From the NCBI GenBank assembly GCA_021738625.1, contig JAIPBS010000016.1:1-64000 (forward strand): DNA of 64,000 nucleotides, read 5' to 3'. Below the pieces are notes generated by a model that had not been told where the DNA came from, ran no database searches, and was given only the letters and a program-made list of their open reading frames with translations. Position numbers and translations under genes: made by a program. Positions 15,936-23,910 of this stretch are shown in pieces (the stretch's first letter is position 1; each line of letters begins with the position of its first letter). The DNA comes from Bacteroidales bacterium. GTDB taxonomy: Bacteria; Bacteroidota; Bacteroidia; Bacteroidales; JAIOZK01.

Positions 15936-17627
15936 ATGAAAAAACTTTACATTATTTCGACATTACTTTTGAGTTTGCCGCTTTTATCAAACGGGCAAAC
16001 TCAGCGTCTGGTGTTGGCTGAGGAATTCACAAATGCAAGCTGCGGGCCCTGTGCCGCCCAAAATCCGGCTTTCGACGCACTGCTTGAAGCCAACTCCGAC
16101 AAGGCCACTTCAATAAAGTATCACGTGAGCTGGCCCGGCACTGATCCCATGTACAGCCATAACCCGGCCCAGTCGAATGCCAGAGTGAATTATTATGGTG
16201 TTACAGGAGTGCCATATGCCTTTATCGACAGTGAAGCCCAGTCAGGCAGTAATTATACCGGCGCCCCGACCAACGTCACCCAGTCGACAATAGATGCATA
16301 TTATGCCATTCCTTCTCCATTTATTATAAATCTTTCTCATGAGGTGTCGGAAGAAAGAGGAAGCATAAGCGTTGAAATGGTGGTTAAGGCTGCTCAAGGC
16401 ATCAGCAATAACAATCTGTTTGCACATATTGCCGTAGTGGAAGAAACCATCACTTTTGATAATCCCCCGGGTACAAACGGAGAAACGGTATTCCATAACG
16501 TAATGAAAAAAATGCTACCTGATGCCACGGGAACCGCTCTGCCGGCTTCCTTCAACCAGGGGGACAGTGTTGTGATCAATGAAGAGTGGATACTTGAAAA
16601 TGTGTATGACGATATACAGCTTGCAGTGGTTGGTTTTGTGCAGGACAATAGCGACGAGTATGTGCAGCAGGCAGCTTACAGCAACCCCATCGCACCGGAT
16701 TATTATGATCTGACCATGGACGCTATTTTGGTGCCCGAAGTAAGTTATTGCGGTGACTCCATTGCACCGGTGATCAAAGTCGAGAACAGGGGAAAGGAAG
16801 TCAGCAGCATGAAAATCAATTACAGGATCAACGATGGGGATCTGCACACCTACGATTGGAATGGTGAAATTAATTTTCTTAAAACAAAAGAGATCATTTT
16901 GCCCAGCATCATGTTCGACCTGCAGGAAGAAGATAACATTATTACAGTTTACACTTCGGAGCCGGATGGCCAGGATGATTTCATACCCGAAAATGACACA
17001 CTTGAGCAGGTGTTTAACCAGTCGCCCGTCCTCACCCAATCCACCGTTTATTTGGAACTTAAAACGGATAATTACGGAGAGGAGACCTCATGGGAGCTGG
17101 TTGATTCGGAAGGTAATGTTATATATAGTGGCGGCAATTATGCCAGCAACACTATTTACAATGAAACCTTCGAACTTACCGATCAGTTCTGTTATGACTT
17201 TATCATTTACGACACTTATGGGGACGGTATTTGTTGTAGCTACGGTCAGGGATATTACGAGCTTTCCGACAGCGAGGACAATGTTTTTGCCGATGGCGGG
17301 GACTTCGACACGCAAGAGACCGTGCCCTTCGGCATTTATTCCAATGTGGGGATTGACAACTCCCCTGGCAAAAATCTTACGCTCAACATCTATCCGGTTC
17401 CGGCAAAAGACAATTTGTGGATAAATGTAAGAACCTGCCATTCCGGTCAGGCAACCATTGAGCTTTTCAATCTGATGGGCAAATCAGTTCTTCAGAATGA
17501 AGTAGAAATCGAATCCGGCTTCAATAGGATTCGCCTCGAAACAGCATCGGTCAGACCTGGTATCTTCATGCTGAAATTCAGCAGCGGCAAGGATGAGCAG
17601 TTCAGAAAGATTTCAATCCTGCGATAG
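15936..17627 (+). CDS. Omp28-like thioredoxin-fold protein with T9SS sorting domain
   Basis: A 563-residue exported protein starting at ATG 15936 (signal peptide ending SNGQ, ~20). Residues ~25-200 form a thioredoxin-like domain with the CxxC motif in EEFTNASCGPCAAQNPAF and a cis-proline-like VTGVPYAFID, as in Omp28-related proteins. A middle Ig-like part precedes a segment with DTYGDGICCSYGQGYYELSD. The C terminus is a type A T9SS signal (LNIYPVPAKDNLWINV, then IELFNLMGKSVLQ and the ending KISILR). It should be exported across the outer membrane and may anchor at the surface. The redox partner is unknown. A strong terminator follows. Confidence 0.82.
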   Translation: MKKLYIISTLLLSLPLLSNGQTQRLVLAEEFTNASCGPCAAQNPAFDALLEANSDKATSIKYHVSWPGTDPMYSHNPAQSNARVNYYGVTGVPYAFIDSEAQSGSNYTGAPTNVTQSTIDAYYAIPSPFIINLSHEVSEERGSISVEMVVKAAQGISNNNLFAHIAVVEETITFDNPPGTNGETVFHNVMKKMLPDATGTALPASFNQGDSVVINEEWILENVYDDIQLAVVGFVQDNSDEYVQQAAYSNPIAPDYYDLTMDAILVPEVSYCGDSIAPVIKVENRGKEVSSMKINYRINDGDLHTYDWNGEINFLKTKEIILPSIMFDLQEEDNIITVYTSEPDGQDDFIPENDTLEQVFNQSPVLTQSTVYLELKTDNYGEETSWELVDSEGNVIYSGGNYASNTIYNETFELTDQFCYDFIIYDTYGDGICCSYGQGYYELSDSEDNVFADGGDFDTQETVPFGIYSNVGIDNSPGKNLTLNIYPVPAKDNLWINVRTCHSGQATIELFNLMGKSVLQNEVEIESGFNRIRLETASVRPGIFMLKFSSGKDEQFRKISILR

Positions 17628-17648
17628 GAAAGGAAGCCAAAAAGCCAA

Positions 17649-17682
17649 AAACCGGATTGTAATCTGCATCCGGTTTTTTTTA
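17649..17682 (+). terminator. Rho-independent terminator
   Basis: AACCGGAT (17650-17657) pairs with ATCCGGTT (17668-17675), followed by a run of T residues to 17681. Confidence 0.85.
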
Positions 17683-17715
17683 TACACAATCAATTCCTTC
17701 CTCACCGGCAATGTG

Positions 17716-17723
17716 TATTTTTG
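17716..17723 (+). promoter_or_regulatory. Putative -7 box for the symporter operon
   Basis: TATTTTTG fits TAnnTTTG; the ATG at 17747 lies 24 bases downstream. It argues against the earlier in-frame start at 17711, which precedes the box. The -33 element is weak. Confidence 0.55.
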
Positions 17724-17746
17724 GCGGAGAAAAAAAACCGGAGCTG

Positions 17747-19537
17747 ATGAAACTAATAACTGTTGACTGGATCATACTGATTGGATTTTTCCTGCTTTCC
17801 CTTGCCATTGGTATTTACTCATCGCGAAAAGCAGGTAAAAATTATTCAGCCTTCTTTCTTTCCGGCCGGAACATGCCCTGGTGGCTGCTTGGGATCTCAA
17901 TGGTGGCCACAACCTTTTCATGTGATACTCCAAATCTTGTAACGGACATTGTCAGGCAAAAAGGCGTGGCAGGGAACTGGGCCTGGTGGGCCTTTCTGCT
18001 TACGGGAATGCTAACGGTTTTCGTGTATGCAAAGCTCTGGAGAAGATCCGGCATCAACACCGATCTGGAGTTTTACGAAATTCGTTACGGTGGGAAAATG
18101 GCCGCCTTCCTAAGGGGTTTTCGTGCGATTTACCTGGGATTCTTTTTCAATGTGATGGTGATGGCCTCCGTTTCTCTGGCGCTGACCAAAATAAGCGCCG
18201 TGATGCTGGGCTGGCCGGCTTCTCAAACCCTGATCGTTGCAATGGTGATCACTGTTGTTTACAGCACGCTGGGGGGATTGCGCGGCATTGTACTTACCGA
18301 CTTTTTTCAGTTCCTGATCTCCATGGTGGGGGCCATAGGGGCTGCATTGATCTTGCTTAATTTACCGGAGATCGGAAGCATGAAACAACTGATCAGCAAC
18401 CCTGAGGTGGCCGGCAAGATATCACTGCTACCGGATTTCTCTGACTATGATTCTCTCTTTTTAATCCTGATCCTACCAATCGCAGTTCAATGGTGGAGTG
18501 TCTGGTATCCCGGCGCGGAACCCGGAGGCGGCGGATACATCGCCCAGCGTATGTTGTCGGCCCGATCGGAAAGAGGCGCCATGAGCGCCACTTTCTTTTT
18601 CAATGCGGCGCACTACGCCCTCAGGCCCTGGCCCTGGATCATAGTGGCCCTGGCTTCTATCGTGGTTTTTCCTGATCTGGCGTCTCTCAGATCGGCTTTC
18701 CCCGATACCAATCCCGACCTGATCAAAAACGATTTTGCATATCCCGCCATGTTAAGCTTTTTACCAAATGGATTTTTAGGAATCGTTGTCGCTTCGCTTA
18801 TTGCCGCGTTTATGTCAACCATCTCTACACATCTCAATTGGGGATCGAGTTACCTGGTGAACGACTTTTATAAAAGATTTATCAAACCCAAAGCCGGAGA
18901 CAAAGAACTTGTCCTTGCAGGCAGATTATCTACGGTTATCCTGATGATTGTTACCATCATTTTTGCTTTGTTACTGAGCAACGCTTTGCAGGCCTTCGAA
19001 ATTCTGCTGCAAATTGGTGCGGGCACCGGACTGATCTTTATACTGAGATGGTTCTGGTGGCGCATCAATGCTTATAGCGAGATTACAGCCATGGTGGTGT
19101 CTTTCCTGGTGGCATTGTACTTTCAGTTCATCCATGTCGAAACAGGATTGCCAATGCCCGACAGTGGTGTTAAACTGATCATCGGGGTTGGTTTTACCAC
19201 CCTGGCCTGGCTTGCGGTAACCTATCTAACCAAACCCGAAAGCCAGAAAACACTGATCGGTTTTTATCAGCTTGTTTATCCCGGCGGACCAGGCTGGAAA
19301 AAAGTACTAAATAAAGCAGAACAGGAAGGCGTCAGAATAGAAGAAAGGAAAAAAGGGTGGGATGTACCGCAAGGCATCCTGGCGATGGTGCTGGGTTGCT
19401 TTGCCGTTTACAGCGCTTTGTTTGCCACGGGCAACTGGATTTACGGCAAATACAGCCTGGCAATTATCCTTACCTTTGTGTTTGCCATCTCAACCTGGCT
19501 ATTAACAAAAACATGGTCGAAATTAAAAATCAGATAA
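17747..19537 (+). CDS. Sodium/solute symporter (SSS family)
   Basis: A 596-residue inner-membrane transporter with about 13-14 hydrophobic segments, matching the SSS (LeuT-fold) family. Visible signatures are NYSAFFLSGRNMPWWLLGIS, followed by STLGGLRGIVLTDFFQFLIS, a region conserved around the Na+ site. The gene starts a tight run of four genes with gaps of 1-22 bases: nucleotidyltransferase, small-molecule kinase and EamA transporter. This context suggests that it imports a sugar or amino sugar that is then phosphorylated at C1 and activated to a nucleotide sugar. The substrate cannot be read from the sequence. The start at 17747 places the N terminus just after the promoter box. Confidence 0.87.
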   Translation: MKLITVDWIILIGFFLLSLAIGIYSSRKAGKNYSAFFLSGRNMPWWLLGISMVATTFSCDTPNLVTDIVRQKGVAGNWAWWAFLLTGMLTVFVYAKLWRRSGINTDLEFYEIRYGGKMAAFLRGFRAIYLGFFFNVMVMASVSLALTKISAVMLGWPASQTLIVAMVITVVYSTLGGLRGIVLTDFFQFLISMVGAIGAALILLNLPEIGSMKQLISNPEVAGKISLLPDFSDYDSLFLILILPIAVQWWSVWYPGAEPGGGGYIAQRMLSARSERGAMSATFFFNAAHYALRPWPWIIVALASIVVFPDLASLRSAFPDTNPDLIKNDFAYPAMLSFLPNGFLGIVVASLIAAFMSTISTHLNWGSSYLVNDFYKRFIKPKAGDKELVLAGRLSTVILMIVTIIFALLLSNALQAFEILLQIGAGTGLIFILRWFWWRINAYSEITAMVVSFLVALYFQFIHVETGLPMPDSGVKLIIGVGFTTLAWLAVTYLTKPESQKTLIGFYQLVYPGGPGWKKVLNKAEQEGVRIEERKKGWDVPQGILAMVLGCFAVYSALFATGNWIYGKYSLAIILTFVFAISTWLLTKTWSKLKIR

Positions 19538-19538
19538 T

Positions 19539-20450
19539 ATGAAACCAACACTATTGATCCTTGCAGCCGGTATCGGAAGCCGTTATGGGGGCGTAAAACA
19601 AATGGACCGGATAGGGCCCTCTGGTGAGTCCATCATTGATTATTCCATTTATGACGCCATCAGGGCCGGCTTCGAAAAAGTGGTTTTTGTGATCAACAAA
19701 AAAATAGAAAAAGACTTTCAAGAGATTTTTGAGAAAAAACTCATAGGAAAAATCGAGACCGAATATGTACTTCAGGAAGTCACCGATGTACCTGTGGATT
19801 ATGAGATCCATCCCGACAGGAAAAAACCCTGGGGCACGGCGCACGCCGTTTTGGTTGCAAAAAAAAACAAAATCAATGAACCTTTTGCCGTGATCAATGC
19901 GGATGACTTTTACGGAGCCGGTGCTTACCGGATGCTGGTGGAATATTTTAACAGCATCGATCCGAAAAGCAACCAATATGCCATGGTGGCTTATGAACTG
20001 GACAAAACGCTTTCGGAGCACGGGCATGTATCGAGAGGCGTCTGCACCATCGACAATGAAGGCTTTCTGAGGGAGGTAGTGGAGCATACCAACATTGAAA
20101 AAATCAACAACAACATCGGATATAAAGATGAAAACGGCAACTGGAACTATCTTCCTGAAAAAACTTATGTGTCGATGAATTTCTGGGGATTCACCCCCGG
20201 CCTCTTCGATTTTCTCGAAAAAGGATTTGATCAATTCATCAGGGAAAACGCCTACGATCCGAAAGCGGAGTATTATATCCCCACGGTGGTTACGGAACTG
20301 ATCAACAATATGGAAGCTACAGTTCGGGTACTTAAGTCATCCGACCAGTGGTTTGGCGTAACTTATAAAGAAGATAAAGAAGATACCATCGAAAAAATCA
20401 AAGAACTGGTCGACGAGGGAAAGTACCCTTTAAATCTTTGGAACGCTTAA
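19539..20450 (+). CDS. Sugar-1-phosphate nucleotidyltransferase
   Basis: A 303-residue protein with the Rossmann-like nucleotidyltransferase fold. The N-terminal signature LILAAGIGSRYGGVKQMDRI is the nucleotide-binding loop, FAVINADDFYG carries the metal-binding aspartate, and KPWGTAHAVL binds the base/sugar. Similar proteins couple NTP to sugar 1-phosphates. It begins one base after the symporter stop and one base before the kinase gene, so the three are surely co-translated. Pairing with an aminoglycoside-phosphotransferase-like kinase recalls the NahK or AmgK/MurU salvage pathways, in which a hexosamine is phosphorylated at C1 and then activated with UTP. Length and sequence differ from MurU. 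The general family is clear; the exact sugar is inferred. Confidence 0.82.
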   Translation: MKPTLLILAAGIGSRYGGVKQMDRIGPSGESIIDYSIYDAIRAGFEKVVFVINKKIEKDFQEIFEKKLIGKIETEYVLQEVTDVPVDYEIHPDRKKPWGTAHAVLVAKKNKINEPFAVINADDFYGAGAYRMLVEYFNSIDPKSNQYAMVAYELDKTLSEHGHVSRGVCTIDNEGFLREVVEHTNIEKINNNIGYKDENGNWNYLPEKTYVSMNFWGFTPGLFDFLEKGFDQFIRENAYDPKAEYYIPTVVTELINNMEATVRVLKSSDQWFGVTYKEDKEDTIEKIKELVDEGKYPLNLWNA

Positions 20451-20451
20451 A

Positions 20452-21531
20452 ATGAAGCCGGAAAGGATCAAAGAAATCGTCGGGCGGTTTCGCACCGGAC
20501 ATGGTTTTTATTCTTTTAAGGAACTGAAAACCGGTCATATCAACAAAACCTATCTGATCAATCCTGATTCAGACAGTAAATTCATTTTACAAAAGATCAA
20601 CCAGGAAGTGTTCAGGGATCCTTTGAAGCTGGCTTTTAATTTGCTGCGGCTCGACGGTATATTCGGCAGTAAAACAGTGCAATACCCCTACGTATTCCCG
20701 AAAATCCATTATCCGCGTAATCACATGCCGCTTTTGAGAGAGGGGGACAAATACTGGCGTCTGATGGATTATGTCAAAAACACAACATCTTACAGCATCC
20801 CGCCAAATGCAGAAATGGCTTTTGAAGGTGCAAAGGCGTTCGGGGCTTTTCAAAAACCATTGCTGGAGGAACCAGCGATTTCCTTCTACACCCCCATCAT
20901 GAACTTCAGGAACCTCAATATGCGAATGCGTTCGCTCAAATCAGCCATCAAACGCGATAGCAGGAAAAGAAAGAAAACAGCCAATGCGGAGATCAACAAG
21001 ATCATTGAGCGGGAAGACATCAATGCAGAGAATCACAAGTTGATCAAATCGGGCAAGCTTAAAAAGGTGATCTGTCACAATGATACCAAGCCCGACAATA
21101 TTTTGTTAGAAGCGGGCAGCAACCATGCAAAAGCCGTAATCGATTTTGACACCGTGCAGGCAGGATATCTGATTTATGATTTCGGGGATATGGTGCGCTC
21201 ATTTTGCAATCCCGTAAAGGAAGATTCAACAGATTCGGATAAAATAAACGTTGACAAAGCAAAATTCGAAGCCATTGCAGAAGGGTACTTTGAAGAAGTC
21301 GGAGATCAAATTCAACCATCAGACAAATCGAATCTTTCATTGGGGATAAAGACTATCATATTTATGCAGGCGGTCCGCTTTTTAACGGATTACCTGAACG
21401 GAGACATCTATTATAAAACCACTCATCCGGGGCATAACCTCGACAGATGTCGCAACCAATTGCAGTTGCTTGATAATTATATACAGCAGGAAGCTAATCT
21501 CGAAAAAAATCTGCGCAGGATTTTAAACTGA
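20452..21531 (+). CDS. Aminoglycoside-phosphotransferase-fold sugar kinase (NahK-like)
   Basis: A 359-residue kinase of the APH/choline-kinase fold. The catalytic loop is VICHNDTKPDNILLE (Asp in HND, Asn in DN), and the DFG-like metal motif is AVIDFDTVQAGYLIYDFGDM. The N-terminal KTGHINKTYLI and FILQKINQEVF segments are the nucleotide-binding part; the pattern resembles NahK, the N-acetylhexosamine 1-kinase. It would act in the cytoplasm on the sugar brought in by the neighbouring symporter, handing the 1-phosphate to the nucleotidyltransferase. The gene sits one base after that gene. Kinase identity is strong; the substrate is inferred from context. Confidence 0.8.
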   Translation: MKPERIKEIVGRFRTGHGFYSFKELKTGHINKTYLINPDSDSKFILQKINQEVFRDPLKLAFNLLRLDGIFGSKTVQYPYVFPKIHYPRNHMPLLREGDKYWRLMDYVKNTTSYSIPPNAEMAFEGAKAFGAFQKPLLEEPAISFYTPIMNFRNLNMRMRSLKSAIKRDSRKRKKTANAEINKIIEREDINAENHKLIKSGKLKKVICHNDTKPDNILLEAGSNHAKAVIDFDTVQAGYLIYDFGDMVRSFCNPVKEDSTDSDKINVDKAKFEAIAEGYFEEVGDQIQPSDKSNLSLGIKTIIFMQAVRFLTDYLNGDIYYKTTHPGHNLDRCRNQLQLLDNYIQQEANLEKNLRRILN

Positions 21532-21553
21532 TTTGCCGGAAGGCATCACGACA

Positions 21554-22441
21554 ATGGACAAAAATAAGATCATAAAATCCGACCTGATCCTTTTCACCAC
21601 AGCGCTAATCTGGGGTTTTGCATTTGTGGCTCAAAAAGAGGGGATGGAGCATATCGGGCCGTTTACCTTCAATGCCATCAGGTTTTTGATGGGAACGCTT
21701 ACCTTATTGCCATTGCTGTACTTAAGAAGAAAAAAAGCCGCTGATAAAAAATATCAAAAAAGCAACTTAAGCCTTCTGCAGGCGGGTACCATTGCCGGCG
21801 CCGCCTTATTCCTCGGGGCCGCCTTCCAGCAGACCGGCATCAAATACACCACAGCGGGCAATGCCGGGTTTATCACAAGCCTGTATGTGATCTTCACTCC
21901 TGTCCTGGGTGTTTTTGCCGGGATTATTCCCAAACTCCGTGTATGGCTGGGTGCGGTTGTTGCAACCGCAGGACTGTATCTTTTGACCGTACAGGAAGGC
22001 CTGATCATCTCCGAAGGCGACTTGCTGGTATTGATCTGTGCCATTTTCTATGCCGTCCATGTGCATGTGATCGGCTGGCTGTCGCCAAAATTCAGTAGCT
22101 ATCGGCTGGCCATACTCCAGTTTCTTGTTGCAGGCGTTTTGAGTGGGATCGTCGCCGGCTTTTCAGAACCGCTGTTGTGGAATCCAATACGCGCTTCCCT
22201 CCCATTTTTGTTGTATGTTGGAGTTTTATCCACAGGGGTTGCTTTCACCCTGCAAATTGTGGGGCAAAAAATAGCCCGGCCTTCTCATGCAGCCATCATC
22301 CTGAGCTTCGAAGCCGTGTTTGCCGCCATTGGTGGGTGGTTACTGCTGGGAGAAAGCTTTACCACAGCAAATATCATTGGATGTTTTCTAATGCTCATTG
22401 GCATTCTGATTGCTCAAATTAAACTATTCCGAAGTCTTTAA
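21554..22441 (+). CDS. EamA/DMT-family transporter
   Basis: A 295-residue protein with about ten hydrophobic helices in two EamA halves (first ALIWGFAFVAQKEGMEH, second with LSFEAVFAAIGGWLLLGE). The repeat motif with a conserved proline/glycine and GE near each half's end is characteristic of drug/metabolite transporters, which move small metabolites across the inner membrane. The ATG at 21554 is preferred to the TTG at 21533 that almost abuts the kinase stop. It is the last gene of the symporter operon. The substrate is unknown; it could export a by-product or import a related compound. Confidence 0.82.
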   Translation: MDKNKIIKSDLILFTTALIWGFAFVAQKEGMEHIGPFTFNAIRFLMGTLTLLPLLYLRRKKAADKKYQKSNLSLLQAGTIAGAALFLGAAFQQTGIKYTTAGNAGFITSLYVIFTPVLGVFAGIIPKLRVWLGAVVATAGLYLLTVQEGLIISEGDLLVLICAIFYAVHVHVIGWLSPKFSSYRLAILQFLVAGVLSGIVAGFSEPLLWNPIRASLPFLLYVGVLSTGVAFTLQIVGQKIARPSHAAIILSFEAVFAAIGGWLLLGESFTTANIIGCFLMLIGILIAQIKLFRSL

Positions 22442-22514
22442 AACTCATCTTTCAAAAGGTTTTCATTTTCTGCATGGTTTTTGGCATAGGTATCCCAAAT
22501 AAAAATCAATAGCT

Positions 22515-23000
22515 ATGATAAAGAAAACAACTATTCTGATGTTTCTGTCAATCGCATTGGTTTCATTTACTTATGCGCAAAAGTTCAGTTCCGGGATCAA
22601 AGCCGGTGGAAACATTTCAACGCTAATGAACATTGACGATGCCGAATCCAAAACGGGCTTCTATGCAGGTGCATTTGTTTCGTCCAAATTTGGTCCGGTA
22701 GGTGTACAGGCCGACTTCCTTTTTAACCGGATAGGCACAAAATATAAGATCCCACAACTATTCGATTACAACCAGGAAACCCTGCATCTCGACTATCTGC
22801 AGTTTCCCATAATGGTTAAATTGCATCCCATTCCCATGATCAATTTTCAGGCGGGGCCTTATTTCGGTTTCCTTGTTAATGTGGAAGATGAAGGCAACAA
22901 CCTGGATACCGATGATTTTAAAACAGCCGATTTCGGACTCAAACTCGGTGTTGGATTTGAGATCAGCCGCCTTGTTATCGAAGCCAGGTATGGCATGTGA
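22515..23000 (+). CDS. Outer-membrane barrel protein, interrupted by an in-frame TGA
   Basis: A 161-residue reading frame with a signal peptide (ending FTYAQ, ~22). Alternating hydrophobic strands (SSGIKAGGNISTL, TGFYAGAFVSSKFGPVGVQA, MINFQAGPYFGFL, TADFGLKLGVGFE) belong to the small PorT-like/OmpW-like barrel group of Bacteroidota. The frame stops at TGA 22998-23000. However, the same frame continues without another stop for 25 codons to TAA 23076-23078, encoding LTKINDVGQEDW and SLSFGLGVKL, which is exactly the final strand expected of such a barrel. The stop would be one base change from GGA (Gly). So the product is probably truncated by the last strand, or the base is a sequencing error; UGA is used as a normal stop in nearby genes. 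The gene follows the symporter operon by ~70 bases. Confidence 0.7.
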   Translation: MIKKTTILMFLSIALVSFTYAQKFSSGIKAGGNISTLMNIDDAESKTGFYAGAFVSSKFGPVGVQADFLFNRIGTKYKIPQLFDYNQETLHLDYLQFPIMVKLHPIPMINFQAGPYFGFLVNVEDEGNNLDTDDFKTADFGLKLGVGFEISRLVIEARYGM

Positions 23001-23264
23001 CTCACCAAAATAAATGATGTTGGCCAGGAAGACTGGAAAAACAGCAGTCTTAGTTTTGGATTGGGTGTAAAACTATAAAGATTTGTCTAGGGGAAAAGTT
23101 CCCCGGTATATGTCCGGAAAAATCCTGGGGCTTCCTTCATAGGCTTCAGGATTTTCCATTTTAACTTGTCGAGCCAGATTTTCATCAGCATGCCCTGCTT
23201 TTCATCTTCTTTTAATGGAGGACGGAAAATCAAGCTATAAGGCAAGATTCGTTGTTCAGGAATA

Positions 23265-23297
23265 CAAAAAAGACAACCTTTTGGCTGTCTTTTTTTG
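23265..23297 (-). terminator. Terminator downstream of tRNA-Leu
   Basis: AAAAAAGACA (23266-23275) pairs with TGTCTTTTTT (23286-23295). On the minus strand a T-run follows the hairpin, one base past the tRNA-Leu end. Confidence 0.85.
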
Positions 23298-23383
23298 TAC
23301 CCGGAGCGGGACTTGAACCCGCACGGCCATTGCTGGCCATTGGATTTTAAGTCCAACGTGTCTACCAATTCCACCATCCGGGC
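23298..23383 (-). tRNA. tRNA-Leu (anticodon UAA)
   Basis: On the minus strand the gene begins GCCCGGATGGTGGAATTGG and folds as an 86-nt class II tRNA. The acceptor GCCCGGA pairs with TCCGGGT, the D-arm is TGGTAGACA, the anticodon arm TTGGA-CTTAAAA-TCCAA gives anticodon TAA, a long variable arm holds TGGCCA repeats, and the T-arm is CGGGTTCAAGTCCCG. CCA is not encoded. It lies downstream of tRNA-Gly and precedes a terminator. Confidence 0.95.
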
Positions 23384-23470
23384 ATAAAATCCTTTATATT
23401 TAAACAAAGAACCTTTCCACCTAAAGAAAAATCCCGACGCCTTTAGGGCTTTGATCGGGATTTTTGTTTG

Positions 23471-23543
23471 AGCGAAAGACGGGACTCGAACCCGCGACCC
23501 TAACCTTGGCAAGGTTATGCTCTACCAACTGAGCTACTTTCGC
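23471..23543 (-). tRNA. tRNA-Gly (anticodon GCC)
   Basis: A complete 73-nt tRNA on the minus strand. The acceptor GCGAAAG pairs with CTTTCGC, the D-arm is GCTCAGTTGGTAGAGC, the anticodon stem TAACC/GGTTA encloses TTGCCAA (anticodon GCC), and the T-arm is CGGGTTCGAGTCCCG. CCA is not encoded. Four truncated copies of its 5' half lie just upstream in the same direction, and tRNA-Leu follows 87 bases downstream, probably in one transcript. Confidence 0.95.
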
Positions 23544-23571
23544 ATTTGTTTCTTCCTTTTTATTCCTTTGT

Positions 23572-23625
23572 GCGACCCTTATCCGCCTCAGGCGGATTAT
23601 GCTCTACCAACTGAGCTACTTTCGC
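23572..23625 (-). repeat. Truncated tRNA-Gly copy 1 (54 nt)
   Basis: This copy carries the GCGAAAG acceptor strand and D-arm of tRNA-Gly, then a perfect hairpin ATCCGCC-TGA-GGCGGAT in place of the anticodon arm, and ends AAGGGTCGC. The T-arm and 3' acceptor strand are missing. A 28-nt spacer separates it from the intact tRNA. Confidence 0.85.
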
Positions 23626-23653
23626 ATGTTGTTTTTCCTTTTATTCCTTTTGT

Positions 23654-23688
23654 GCGACCCTTGGCTCTACCAACTGAGCTACTTTCGC
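23654..23688 (-). repeat. Truncated tRNA-Gly copy 2 (35 nt)
   Basis: It contains the acceptor strand and D-arm of tRNA-Gly joined to CAAGGGTCGC; anticodon arm, T-arm and 3' acceptor strand are gone. The 28-nt spacer resembles the other three but has a few changes. Confidence 0.85.
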
Positions 23689-23716
23689 ATTTGTTTCTTC
23701 CTTTTTATTCCTTTGT

Positions 23717-23751
23717 GCGACCCTTAGCTCTACCGACTGAGCTACTTTCGC
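23717..23751 (-). repeat. Truncated tRNA-Gly copy 3 (35 nt)
   Basis: Same layout as copy 2, with one D-loop change (CAGTCGG for CAGTTGG). Repeat period to copies 2 and 4 is exactly 63 bases. Confidence 0.85.
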
Positions 23752-23779
23752 ATTTGTTTCTTCCTTTTTATTCCTTTGT

Positions 23780-23814
23780 GCGACCCTTAGCTCAACCAAC
23801 TGAGCTACTTTCGC
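23780..23814 (-). repeat. Truncated tRNA-Gly copy 4 (35 nt)
   Basis: The copy nearest the promoter. Its D-arm (GCTCA...TGAGC) has one extra pair, and GCGA/TCGC at the two ends can close the unit as a short tRNA-like fold. Confidence 0.85.
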
Positions 23815-23868
23815 ACGATTTCAAATATCAATGGCCTTTGGACCCGTTTTCCCTATCATTAGGGCGTG

Positions 23869-23899
23869 CAAATATAAATATTTTTCATATTCACGCAAA
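23869..23899 (-). promoter_or_regulatory. Promoter of the tRNA-Gly/tRNA-Leu unit
   Basis: On the minus strand, TTTG (23899-23896), a 19-base spacer and TATATTTG (23876-23869) match the Bacteroidota consensus fully. The start site would lie near 23862, so the truncated copies are transcribed ahead of the intact tRNAs. Confidence 0.8.
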
Positions 23900-23910
23900 G
23901 AAAATCCTTA

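Noticed and set aside
22998-23000. UGA recoding as an amino acid
   Set aside because: TGA is a normal stop in several neighbouring genes (for example 3191-3193, 21529-21531).
23087-23512. 141-codon minus-strand frame
   Set aside because: It runs through tRNA-Leu and the tRNA-Gly 3' end; only the last ~50 codons look faintly coding, too little to call a gene.
23544-23814. CRISPR-like array (28-nt and 35-nt alternating blocks)
   Set aside because: Both block types are conserved and one is clearly tRNA-Gly sequence; no variable spacers and no cas genes.
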